Assembly (NCBI RefSeq): GCF_026339995.1
Contig: NZ_JAPEPT010000001.1
Coordinates: 880,501-944,500 of the forward strand
DNA length: 64,000 nucleotides
Direction of reading: 5' to 3'
Source of the DNA: Streptomyces sp. NBC_01481
GTDB taxonomy: Bacteria; Actinomycetota; Actinomycetes; Streptomycetales; Streptomycetaceae
The notes under the pieces are model-generated. The model ran no database searches, was not told where the DNA came from, and saw only the letters and a list, made by a program, of their open reading frames with translations. Shown here one piece after another: positions 1-8,401 of this stretch (position 1 is the stretch's first letter; each line of letters opens with the position of its first letter). The translations under genes and the position numbers were made by a program.

Positions 1-1128
1 CCACCCGCAGGCTCGATACGGGTGCACCTGTTGACCACCGCGCGCACGCTGGCGCTGCGCGAGTGGAACCGCGCGCCGGAGGCGTGGGACATGGCGGACG
101 GGTTCCGCAACTGGGCGGCGGCAGGGGGCACATGGCCCCTGTCGGTGAATTCCGGAATCACCGAGGCGTACCACCTCCTGCCCGGGCGCTCGCAGGCATT
201 CCTGTGGCACGCCGTCGTCGAACGGGACCCGGAGGCCTACGTCGCGCGAGTGCTCGGCATGAAGAAGCAGGAATTCGGGGCTTTCGCGGAGCTGTCCCGC
301 ACCGCTCTGCGCGAGGCGTACCGGGCGCTGCAGGGTAATGCCCCCGCCGCCGACATCACGGAGCCGGCTCTCTCCCGCGAAGCGCGACCGGAACTGAGCG
401 ATCTCGACGGGCAGCTTCGCGCTCAGCTCCCCGTCATACTCCTCGGGTGGTGGGAAGGGACCCGGTATGAGGAAGTACGCGCCGCGACAACACCGCCTGC
501 CGGCTTCCCGCCCTTCCTCGCACGTGCCGTGCGCGCCGCTTCCCGGGTTCCACGTGCCCGCCGCCGGAACACCATGCTGCGTTGTTTCGCCGGTCCGAGG
601 CTGGGCCTGGCAGCCGGTGGTGCGGCAGCCACGGGAGTAGTCCCCGCTCCGAGCAATCTGAGCGCCTCGCACGACGACGCGGCCCCGTACGCTCCTGCCC
701 CCAGTCCTTCGACCGCCCCGGGCGCGAGTCAGGCAGGCCATGTGAGTCCCCGCCTCGTCCCCGCGACGGACGTGATCCGTGCCGCCGACTGCACTGCGGA
801 AAGCGGCACCCTGGCCGCGGAGGGCACGGTCCGCACCCTCACCGACGGCAGCTTGCTGCGCTTCGACACCGTCGATTTCGGTGACGACGCCAGGATTGGC
901 ATCACGCTCGGCCTCATGGGCCAGGGCCTGCCCGGCGCCGAGATCGCCGTCCGCCTCGACCGGCCCGACGCTCCGGTGGTGGCCACGATCCCGGCCCCCG
1001 AAGCGGGTTCGGCACGTTGGGTGCATGCGCCCATGCGGCCCACCGCCGGTGTCCACACGGTGTATCTCACGGCGTGCTGCGCTGCGGGCAATTCCTGCGT
1101 CAGCATCACCGCATTCACCTTCAGCTGA
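1..1128 (+). CDS. ECF sigma-like protein with C-terminal outer domain (5' end outside window)
   Basis: The reading frame is open from base 1, and residues before the first GTG (position 22) still align with the neighbour at 1241-2767, so the gene begins upstream of the window. What remains is the end of sigma region 2 (RVHLLTTARTLALREWNR), a region-4-like helix set around LLPGRSQAFLWHAVVE, a short apolar stretch, a Pro/Ser/Ala-rich linker and a C-terminal domain with DTVDFGDDAR and VHTVYLTACC, which resembles CBM6-type beta-sandwich modules. The HxxxCxxC zinc motif present in the neighbour is missing here. I infer a membrane-linked ECF sigma paralogue; the sigma assignment is good, the membrane topology uncertain because the apolar stretch is weak. 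Confidence 0.75.
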   Translation, partial: PPAGSIRVHLLTTARTLALREWNRAPEAWDMADGFRNWAAAGGTWPLSVNSGITEAYHLLPGRSQAFLWHAVVERDPEAYVARVLGMKKQEFGAFAELSRTALREAYRALQGNAPAADITEPALSREARPELSDLDGQLRAQLPVILLGWWEGTRYEEVRAATTPPAGFPPFLARAVRAASRVPRARRRNTMLRCFAGPRLGLAAGGAAATGVVPAPSNLSASHDDAAPYAPAPSPSTAPGASQAGHVSPRLVPATDVIRAADCTAESGTLAAEGTVRTLTDGSLLRFDTVDFGDDARIGITLGLMGQGLPGAEIAVRLDRPDAPVVATIPAPEAGSARWVHAPMRPTAGVHTVYLTACCAAGNSCVSITAFTFS

Positions 1129-1240
1129 GTCTCCCCGGAAATCTCTGCCGGCTCCGGAGCAAGACGCCGGTCGGCAGGCCGGTGGCGCCATGAGGGCCTT
1201 CACCCATGGCTGCCACCGGACTTGAGTGGAAGGTTCCTCG

Positions 1241-2767
1241 ATGCAATTGGTCTTGGGTTCGCGACCGTCACAGCCGCCTCTTTCCGATACAGCTCTGATT
1301 CAGGCGGTGCGCAAAGGACGAGTCGAACTCTTTCGGCATCTCTATCGCCGCCACTACGCCGCCGTGCAGGCGTACGCCTCCCAATGCATGCCGGGTCCAC
1401 TGCATGCGCACGAGGTGACATCGCAAGTCTTCGCGCAACTGCTGCAACGGATGGTGTCCGGGGAGGGGTTCGTCGGACAACGTTTTCCGGGCTGCCTGCG
1501 ACCCCAGTTACTGGGCAACGTTCGCTCCACGGCGATCACGAGCTGGCATCGGGCGCGCGAAGCGCTGTCGCCGGACTTCCGCGCCTGGGTCGAGGCGGGA
1601 GGCCGGTGGCCCTGGGGAGAGGACGGCCAGCTGGCTCTCGCGTTCCAGCGTCTCCCGGTCACCACACAGTGTCTGCTGTGGCACTCGGTGGTGGACCGGG
1701 ACGATCCCGCGTCGACGGCCCGCATCACGGGGCTGGCCCTCCATGCGGTTCGGGCTGCAGGCGAACAGGCCAGAAGCGCGCTGCGCCAGGCCCGTACGGA
1801 TCTGTATCTCGAGCGGCTGGAGCGTCAGGACTGCAGGGAGGTGATCAAACGGCTGTCCCAGCGGCCCGAGGCGCCGCCGACAACCGAGGAGGTCGCGGAC
1901 CATCTCCGCGTCTGTCCGGCATGCATGGGTGTCTACAAGGATGTGTCCCGGCTCGACGGACAGCTCGAAGCGCAGCTGCCCGTACGGCTGTTGGGATGGT
2001 GGACCGGTCAGGATTACCTGCGTGCCAAGGCCGCCATCCCCGTGCCACTGGACGATCCGCCGTTCCTGACGAGGCTGCTGGAGCGATCCCGGGTCGAAAC
2101 CCCCGCACAGCGCTCGCGCGTACGCCGGGCCCCGGCGGCCACCGCCCCGCGTCACCGGGGAAGAAAGGGGGCGGCGTCCAAGCGGATCGTTCGTCGATCC
2201 CGGGCAGCCGTCGCGGTCATCGGCTTCCTGACCGGTGTTGGCGTGGGCATGGCCGCGCTGGCCGCCTGCGATCAGCAGCGCGGCGGCCAGGGACACCCGC
2301 CATCTGCGTCCCGGTCCTCGCCCGCGCCGGACGACCAGCCGTCGCCCGAAGCACCGGCTTCCCCTACGCTCCGGGCCACAGACCGCGTCTCTGCCGATGC
2401 ATACACGTCCCAGCAGGGGACGACTGCCGGCTCCGACCCGGGCACCCGTGTGCTGGGAAGCTCCGCCCTCCTGCACTACGACCGTGTCGATTTCGCCGGC
2501 GGGGACACCCTCGCCGACGCCAGGCTTGCCGGGCCGCCGGGCGGTGGTGCCTGGATAGAGCTCGTGCTCGATTCCCCTGCCCGATTACCGCTGGCGCGGA
2601 TCACTCCAACCGCCGACGGTTCCGTGCACGACATCTCGGTGCCGATCATCCCCGCCGACGGCGCGCACCGTGTCTACGTCACCGCGCACTGCCCGACGAC
2701 CACCGAGCCGTGCATCGAACTCCACGCATTCGGTACCGCGCCATCCATGCCGCCGGCACCGCTGTGA
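1241..2767 (+). CDS. Membrane-tethered ECF sigma factor with zinc-finger and CBM6-like domain
   Basis: About 508 residues. Sigma region 2 spans roughly 15-105 (LFRHLYRRHYAAVQAYASQC) and region 4 roughly 130-190 (AFQRLPVTTQCLLWHSVV). An anti-sigma-like zinc motif HLRVCPACMG sits at 221-230, a basic stretch then a transmembrane helix at about 322-343, and a Pro/Ser linker leads to a CBM6-like domain at about 405-500 (YDRVDFAGGD, HRVYVTAHC). ATG 1241 is chosen over GTG 1226 because GGAAGG lies 7 nt upstream. The layout suggests sigma, anti-sigma-like and sensor parts in one chain, so control probably needs proteolysis or conformational release; that is inference. Leu90 and Leu449 are TTA codons (1508-1510, 2585-2587), which implies bldA-dependent translation. 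It stands in tandem with its paralogue. Confidence 0.85.
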   Translation: MQLVLGSRPSQPPLSDTALIQAVRKGRVELFRHLYRRHYAAVQAYASQCMPGPLHAHEVTSQVFAQLLQRMVSGEGFVGQRFPGCLRPQLLGNVRSTAITSWHRAREALSPDFRAWVEAGGRWPWGEDGQLALAFQRLPVTTQCLLWHSVVDRDDPASTARITGLALHAVRAAGEQARSALRQARTDLYLERLERQDCREVIKRLSQRPEAPPTTEEVADHLRVCPACMGVYKDVSRLDGQLEAQLPVRLLGWWTGQDYLRAKAAIPVPLDDPPFLTRLLERSRVETPAQRSRVRRAPAATAPRHRGRKGAASKRIVRRSRAAVAVIGFLTGVGVGMAALAACDQQRGGQGHPPSASRSSPAPDDQPSPEAPASPTLRATDRVSADAYTSQQGTTAGSDPGTRVLGSSALLHYDRVDFAGGDTLADARLAGPPGGGAWIELVLDSPARLPLARITPTADGSVHDISVPIIPADGAHRVYVTAHCPTTTEPCIELHAFGTAPSMPPAPL

Positions 2768-2770
2768 CCT

Positions 2771-3202
2771 TCAGGCCGAGGCCGCCGCCGCGCAGTCCGC
2801 GCAGGTGCCGAAGATTTCCACCGTGTGCGCCACGTTCACGAACCCGTGCTGCGACGCCACCGTCTCCGCCCACTGCTCCACCGCCGGGCCCTCCACCTCC
2901 ACCGCCTTGCCGCAGACGCGGCACACCAGGTGGTGGTGATGGTCGTCCGTCGAGCAGCGGCGGTAGACGGACTCGCCTTCGGACGTGCGCAGTACATCCA
3001 CCTCGCCCGCGTCCGCGAGCGACTGAAGGGTCCGGTAGACCGTGGTCAGGCCGACCGAGTCGCCGCGGTGCTTGAGCATGTCGTGCAGGTCCTGCGCGCT
3101 GCGGAACTCGTCCACCTCGTCGAGCGCCGCCGCCACCGCGGCGCGCTGCCGGGTCGACCGGCCTCGCACTGGGGCCGTGTTCCCGCCGGTTGGCGCCGTC
3201 AC
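2771..3202 (-). CDS. zur: Zinc uptake regulator Zur (Fur family)
   Basis: Fur-family repressor of about 143 residues that binds DNA when zinc-loaded and shuts off zinc uptake genes. The winged-helix part includes RSAQDLHDMLKHRGDSVGLT and TTVYRTLQSL. The metal-binding part carries DDHHHHLVCRVCG and a C-terminal CADC pair, the structural zinc site. GTG 3202 (or the adjacent GTG 3205) is chosen because GAGGAGG lies 5-8 nt upstream and known Streptomyces Zur proteins begin at about this point; an in-frame extension to 3346 is low-complexity Arg-rich and lacks support. It is the last gene of the znuA-znuC-znuB-zur series, which fits self-limiting control of the operon. Confidence 0.93.
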   Translation of the reverse strand: MTAPTGGNTAPVRGRSTRQRAAVAAALDEVDEFRSAQDLHDMLKHRGDSVGLTTVYRTLQSLADAGEVDVLRTSEGESVYRRCSTDDHHHHLVCRVCGKAVEVEGPAVEQWAETVASQHGFVNVAHTVEIFGTCADCAAAASA

Positions 3203-3260
3203 CACAGCTGCCTCCTCGCTTTGCCCGCACATCCGTCGGGCCATTCTGCCAGGCCCGCGA

Positions 3261-4154
3261 TCAGACCTTGACGTCGTCGCCGGCCTGCCGGGTGCCCGGC
3301 AGGTCCGCCGTGCACTCCGCCGCGTTCGCCTCCAGTGTGCGTGCACGCCGCCTCGCCAGCGGTGTCGCCAGAGCGGTCAGCGCCACGAAGACCCCGATGG
3401 CCATCAGTACGATCGTCGCTCCTGGCGGCACGTCCTGGTAGTAGGAGGTGGTGGTTCCGGCCAGAGTTACGGCGACTCCGATGGCCACGGCCACCGTGAA
3501 GGTCGCCTTGAAGGAGCGGGAGATCTGCTGGGCCGCGGCCACCGGGACCACCATCAGGGCGCTGACCAGCAGCAGCCCGACGACCCGCATCGCCACGCTC
3601 ACCGTGACCGCCGCGGTGACGGCGATCAGCAGATTCAGCCAGCGCACCGGAAGTCCGGTCACCCGCGCGAACTCCTCGTCCTGGCTCACGGCGAACAGCT
3701 GCCGCCGCAGCCCCAGCGAGACGAGCACCACGAACGCGGCGAGCAGCGAGATCGCGGTGAGGTCCGCGTCGGAGACCGTGGACAGCGAGCCGAACAGGAA
3801 CGAGCTGAGATTCGCCGTGGAGCCGGTGTCCGAGATGTTGATCAGCAGGACACCGCCCGCCATTCCGCCGTAGAAGAGCATCGCCAGCGCGATGTCGCCG
3901 CGGGTGCGCCCGTACGCCCGGATCAGCTCCATCGTGACCGCGCCGACGACGGAGACGAGCGTCGCCATCCAGATCGGGTTGGTCGACAGCAGAAAGCCGA
4001 GGCCGACACCGGTCATCGCGACATGGCCGATGCCGTCGCCCATCAGCGCCTGCCGGCGCTGCACCAGGTAGATGCCGATGGCGGGGGCGGTGATGCCGAC
4101 CAGCAGGGCGGCGATGAGCGCCCGCTGCATGAAAGCTGTCTCGAGGATTTCCAT
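3261..4154 (-). CDS. znuB: Zinc ABC transporter permease ZnuB
   Basis: Integral membrane subunit of the high-affinity zinc importer, 297 residues with about eight hydrophobic segments. Family hallmarks are the N-terminal MQRALIAALLVG region, YLVQRRQALMGDGIGHVAM and a later RVVGLLLVSALMVVPVAAA segment, all typical of the ABC-3 (ZnuB/TroC/MntB) family. ATG 4154 lies 2 nt after the znuC stop codon, so the two are translationally coupled. The C-terminal tail after the last helix is Arg-rich and cytosolic. Substrate specificity for zinc, not manganese, is inferred from the adjacent zur and from the His-rich loop of the partner ZnuA. Confidence 0.93.
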   Translation of the reverse strand: MEILETAFMQRALIAALLVGITAPAIGIYLVQRRQALMGDGIGHVAMTGVGLGFLLSTNPIWMATLVSVVGAVTMELIRAYGRTRGDIALAMLFYGGMAGGVLLINISDTGSTANLSSFLFGSLSTVSDADLTAISLLAAFVVLVSLGLRRQLFAVSQDEEFARVTGLPVRWLNLLIAVTAAVTVSVAMRVVGLLLVSALMVVPVAAAQQISRSFKATFTVAVAIGVAVTLAGTTTSYYQDVPPGATIVLMAIGVFVALTALATPLARRRARTLEANAAECTADLPGTRQAGDDVKV

Positions 4155-4156
4155 GA

Positions 4157-4951
4157 TCAGGTCAGCAGTCCCGTGCGGAGCGGCTCGTCGGCCGCGTGCG
4201 GATGTACGTGGTCGTGGCCGGGCAGGGCGTGCTGGCCCACAGCCTTCGGCGGCGGCCCGTCGTGGACCACGCAGCCGTCGCGCAGCACCACCGCGCGGTC
4301 GATGAGCGGCTCCAGCGCGCCCAGCTCGTGCAGCACGAGCAGGACCGTCGTACCGGCGGCGACCTGCTCACGCAGTGTCCCGGCGAGGATCTCCTGGCTG
4401 ACCAGGTCCACGCCCGCCATCGGCTCGTCCATGATCAGCAGTTCGGGGTCGGAGGCGAGCGCGCGGGCTATCAGCACCCGCTGGTGCTGGCCGCCGGACA
4501 GTGCGCTCACGGAGTCCTTGGCGCGGTCGGTGAGGCCGACGAGCTCGATGGCGCGCTGCACGGCGGCCCGGTCGGCCTTCGACAGCAGGCCCAGCCTGCT
4601 GCGGGACAGACGGCCCGAGGAGACGACCTCGCGCACGGTCGCGGGCACGCCGCTCGCGGCGGTGGTGCGCTGCGGTACGTAACCGATGCGCGCCCATGAG
4701 CGAAAGGCGCGCAGCTGTGTGCCGAACAGGGCGATCTCACCGTCGGTGAGCGGCACTTGGCCGATCAGGGACCGTACGGCCGTGGACTTGCCCGAGCCGT
4801 TGGCGCCGAGCAGGGCGACGACCTCACCGCGCTGGACGGTGAGGTCGATGCCGCGCAGCACCGGTCGCGAGCCGAGCGAGGCCCTGGCCCCGCGGACGGA
4901 TATGACGGGCTCGCTCACCGATGCCACGGTTGCCTCCACAACAGACTTCAC
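4157..4951 (-). CDS. znuC: Zinc ABC transporter ATP-binding protein ZnuC
   Basis: ATPase that drives ZnuB, 264 residues. Walker A is GANGSGKST, the signature is LSGGQ, Walker B is LLIMDEP and the switch histidine lies in LVLHELG. The C-terminus is His-rich (PGHDHVHPHAADE), common in actinobacterial ZnuC and possibly a metal-binding tail. The start GTG at 4949-4951 overlaps the TGA stop of znuA in a GTGA arrangement, so translation is coupled to znuA. The operon order znuA-znuC-znuB-zur makes zinc import, not manganese import, the best assignment. Confidence 0.93.
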   Translation of the reverse strand: MKSVVEATVASVSEPVISVRGARASLGSRPVLRGIDLTVQRGEVVALLGANGSGKSTAVRSLIGQVPLTDGEIALFGTQLRAFRSWARIGYVPQRTTAASGVPATVREVVSSGRLSRSRLGLLSKADRAAVQRAIELVGLTDRAKDSVSALSGGQHQRVLIARALASDPELLIMDEPMAGVDLVSQEILAGTLREQVAAGTTVLLVLHELGALEPLIDRAVVLRDGCVVHDGPPPKAVGQHALPGHDHVHPHAADEPLRTGLLT

Positions 4952-5922
4952 TTCGCGCCGAGCGCCTTTTGCAGCGCGGCCAGGTTGGACTCCATGACCT
5001 GCAGATAATCATCGCCCTTGGACTTGTCCGTAATTCCCTCGAGGGGGTCGAGGACGTCCGTCTTCAGACCGGTGTCCTCGGCCAGGGTCTTGGCGGTCTT
5101 GTCGCTGGCGAGCGTCTCGAAGAAGACCGTGGTGACCTTGTCCTTCTTCGCGATGGTCTGGAGCTCCTTGATACGGGCGGGGCTGGGCTCGGACTCGGGG
5201 TCGAGGCCGGCGATGCCCTCCTGGTCCAGGCCGTACCGCTCGGCGAGGTAGCCGAAGGCGGAGTGGGTGGTGATGAAGGTCTTGGTGGCGGTGGTCTTCA
5301 GGCCCTGCTGGTACGCGGTGTTCAGCCCGTTCAGCTTGGTGATCAGCGCGTCGGTGTTCTTCTTGTAGTCCGCGGCGTGGTCCGGGTCGGCCTTCTCCAG
5401 GGACTTTCCGACGCCCTTGGCGACCTCGGCGTACTTCACCGGGTCGAGCCAGATGTGCGGGTCGGCGCCCGCCTCGCCCTCGCCCTCGTGCTCGTCGTGG
5501 CCGGCCTCCTCGCCCTCGTGGCTGTGGCCGCCCTCGGTGCCGTGGTGCTCCAGCTTGGTGAGGGTGGCGGCGTCGACCTTGTTCTTCGCCTCGGACTGGG
5601 CGATGGCCTTGTCGACGGCGGGCTGGACGCCCTTGAGGTAGAGGATGTAGCCCGCTTCGTTGAGCTCGGCGGTCTGGCGGGGCTTCAGCTCCAGGTCGTG
5701 CGGCTCGACGCCGGGCTTGGTGAGGCTGGAGACGGCGACGTGGTCACCGCCGATCTGCTCGGCCAGGTACTGCATGGGGTAGAACGACGCCACCACCTTG
5801 AGCTTGCCGTCGCCGCTCTTGGCGTCTGCGGCGTCGGAGGTGGAGCAGGCGGAGAGGGTCACGAGGCCGAGGGTGACGGCTCCGGCGGCGGCGGTGGCGG
5901 GTATGAGGCGGCGTACGTTCAT
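4948..5922 (-). CDS. znuA: Zinc-binding lipoprotein ZnuA
   Basis: Cluster A-I solute-binding protein that captures zinc outside the membrane for ZnuBC. It has a lipoprotein signal peptide with lipobox LSAC, the ZnuA pattern ASFYPMQYLAEQIGG, metal ligands in GVEPHDLELKP and THSAFGYLAERYG, and an acidic His-rich loop (HHGTEGGHSHEGEEAGHDEH) between the lobes that marks zinc-specific members. ATG 5922 (MNVRRLIP) gives the cleanest signal peptide; ATG 5931 three codons upstream is possible. Neither has a convincing ribosome-binding site, so a leaderless transcript is plausible. Zur-box-like palindromes overlap and precede the start. The stop overlaps the znuC start. Confidence 0.93.
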   Translation of the reverse strand: MNVRRLIPATAAAGAVTLGLVTLSACSTSDAADAKSGDGKLKVVASFYPMQYLAEQIGGDHVAVSSLTKPGVEPHDLELKPRQTAELNEAGYILYLKGVQPAVDKAIAQSEAKNKVDAATLTKLEHHGTEGGHSHEGEEAGHDEHEGEGEAGADPHIWLDPVKYAEVAKGVGKSLEKADPDHAADYKKNTDALITKLNGLNTAYQQGLKTTATKTFITTHSAFGYLAERYGLDQEGIAGLDPESEPSPARIKELQTIAKKDKVTTVFFETLASDKTAKTLAEDTGLKTDVLDPLEGITDKSKGDDYLQVMESNLAALQKALGAK

Positions 5923-5936
5923 GACAGTCATTTTCA
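5922..5936 (-). promoter_or_regulatory. Zur-box-like palindrome over the znuA start
   Basis: On the minus strand the 15-mer TGAAAATGACTGTCA resembles the 7-1-7 Fur/Zur consensus TGAAAATGATTTTCA. It covers the start codon region of znuA, so Zur bound here would block both transcription and ribosome access. Assignment rests on similarity and on zur lying in the same operon. Confidence 0.55.
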
Positions 5937-5943
5937 ACAAACT

Positions 5944-5958
5944 TGGAAACGATTGTCA
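5944..5958 (-). promoter_or_regulatory. Second Zur-box-like palindrome upstream of znuA
   Basis: The minus-strand 15-mer TGACAATCGTTTCCA again fits the TG-N-AAT-N-ATT-N-CA layout of Zur sites, though with weaker symmetry than the site at 5922-5936. The two centres are 22 bp apart, about two helical turns, which would let two Zur dimers bind one face of the DNA. Confidence 0.5.
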
Positions 5959-6120
5959 ACAAAGCCCCTGAGCTCCCCCTACCCCGAACCGATTTGATCC
6001 GGGGGGTGCGGCCGCCGGTAACCTGAAGCATTCGCCCCCGTCTCCCGACCACCACCCCTCACCGAGGCGCTTCGCGCCGCACCTGTTAATTCCCGTCGTC
6101 GTCGTAATGAAGAGAGCACC

Positions 6121-7503
<1,383 letters not shown>

Positions 7504-7553
7504 TCCCCAAGTACCCAGTAGGCACTGCGCAGTACGCACTGCGCGGTCGTCGA

Positions 7554-7586
7554 GGAGCCCCCGGTGTCGCTGACGCCGGGGGCTCC
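7554..7586 (+). terminator. Intrinsic terminator-like hairpin after glyS
   Basis: GGAGCCCCCGG pairs perfectly with CCGGGGGCTCC over 11 bp around an 11-nt loop, 50 nt after the glyS stop. There is no U-tract, as is common for Streptomyces terminators. Confidence 0.7.
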
Positions 7587-7713
7587 GGCGGTTCTCCGCC
7601 ACGTAGAGGGCGGCGCCTGAGCAAGCGGTGAAGCCTGGGCAACAGAGCGGGAAGAATCCGCTGTTGATGTTGTTCGTGCTGCACACTGGGCGCAATCGTC
7701 ACCAGGAGGACCG

Positions 7714-7917
7714 ATGCCGTCCATGACCACAAGCAAGGTCAGCAGATGGGATCAGCACGGCCGCGAACACGTCGTGCACGTAGCGAAGTCGGGCATGCAG
7801 CGCACGCTGACGTGCGACACCTGCGGCTGGCGCAAGGGGGCGCAGTTCCTGCCCTGGCTCAAGGCCGAGGAACACCTCGCCGAGGCGCACCAGGCGACGG
7901 TCGACCCGAGCGCCTGA
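7714..7917 (+). CDS. Small conserved zinc-finger-like protein
   Basis: A 67-residue cytosolic protein. The region CDTCGWRKGAQFLPWLKAEEHLAEAH supplies two Cys and two His at spacing suited to a single C2H2-like zinc site. AGGAGGA at 7704-7710 sits 3 nt before ATG 7714; a second ATG four codons in (MTTSK) would have better spacing. I know no function. Similar short proteins occur in Streptomyces genomes. It is monocistronic as far as can be seen. Confidence 0.75.
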   Translation: MPSMTTSKVSRWDQHGREHVVHVAKSGMQRTLTCDTCGWRKGAQFLPWLKAEEHLAEAHQATVDPSA

Positions 7918-8136
7918 GACCGCGGGCGGTCCGGCGGTCATGTCCCGCAGCACCGGATCCGCGACACCCTCCATGGCAGCTGTCACGCCGGAATTTGTGT
8001 GCCCCACCTCTCCCGGCGCGGTACCGTCGCCTGCATGTATGCGTATCTCCCGATCTACGAGTGAGAGGGCGGCGGGCCGCCCCCGCCCCCGTCTGACGAT
8101 TCCCCAGTCACTTCTCACCACCAATGGGAGACCCCC

Positions 8137-8340
8137 ATGGCCAAGAGCCGTAACAACCTCCTCGGCGTCGGCGGACAGCGAAAGAAGCTGTCCCGGGCCG
8201 ACCAGCAGGGCAACGGTCCGGCGCGCAACGCCGACCGCAAGACGTCCGCCGAACAGAAGCAGGAGCTGGTGCGCAAGATGCGTGAGCGCGCCCAGGGCAG
8301 CAGCGGCGACGCGGAGGCGCCGCAGGACGAGCAGGCCTGA
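8137..8340 (+). CDS. Small conserved basic protein (DUF6243-like)
   Basis: A 67-residue, highly charged protein starting MAKSRNNLLGVGGQRKKLSR, a pattern I recognise from short Streptomyces proteins annotated DUF6243; the family name is from memory. No membrane segment or catalytic motif is visible, and the C-terminal half (EQKQELVRKMRERAQ) is likely helical. A GGGAG motif lies about 10 nt before ATG 8137. Function unknown. The gene converges on the exporter gene at 8402 with a hairpin between them. Confidence 0.75.
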   Translation: MAKSRNNLLGVGGQRKKLSRADQQGNGPARNADRKTSAEQKQELVRKMRERAQGSSGDAEAPQDEQA

Positions 8341-8351
8341 TCACAGCCGTG

Positions 8352-8380
8352 GGGCCGGACCGCGTGACGCGGTCCGGGCC
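8352..8380. terminator. Hairpin between convergent genes
   Basis: CCGGACCGCG and CGCGGTCCGG form a 10-bp perfect stem with a TGA loop, extended by flanking G/C pairs. It lies in the 61-bp gap between convergent stops and could end transcription from both sides. Confidence 0.65.
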
Positions 8381-8401
8381 CACGGGCGTGTACGGCCTCC
8401 G

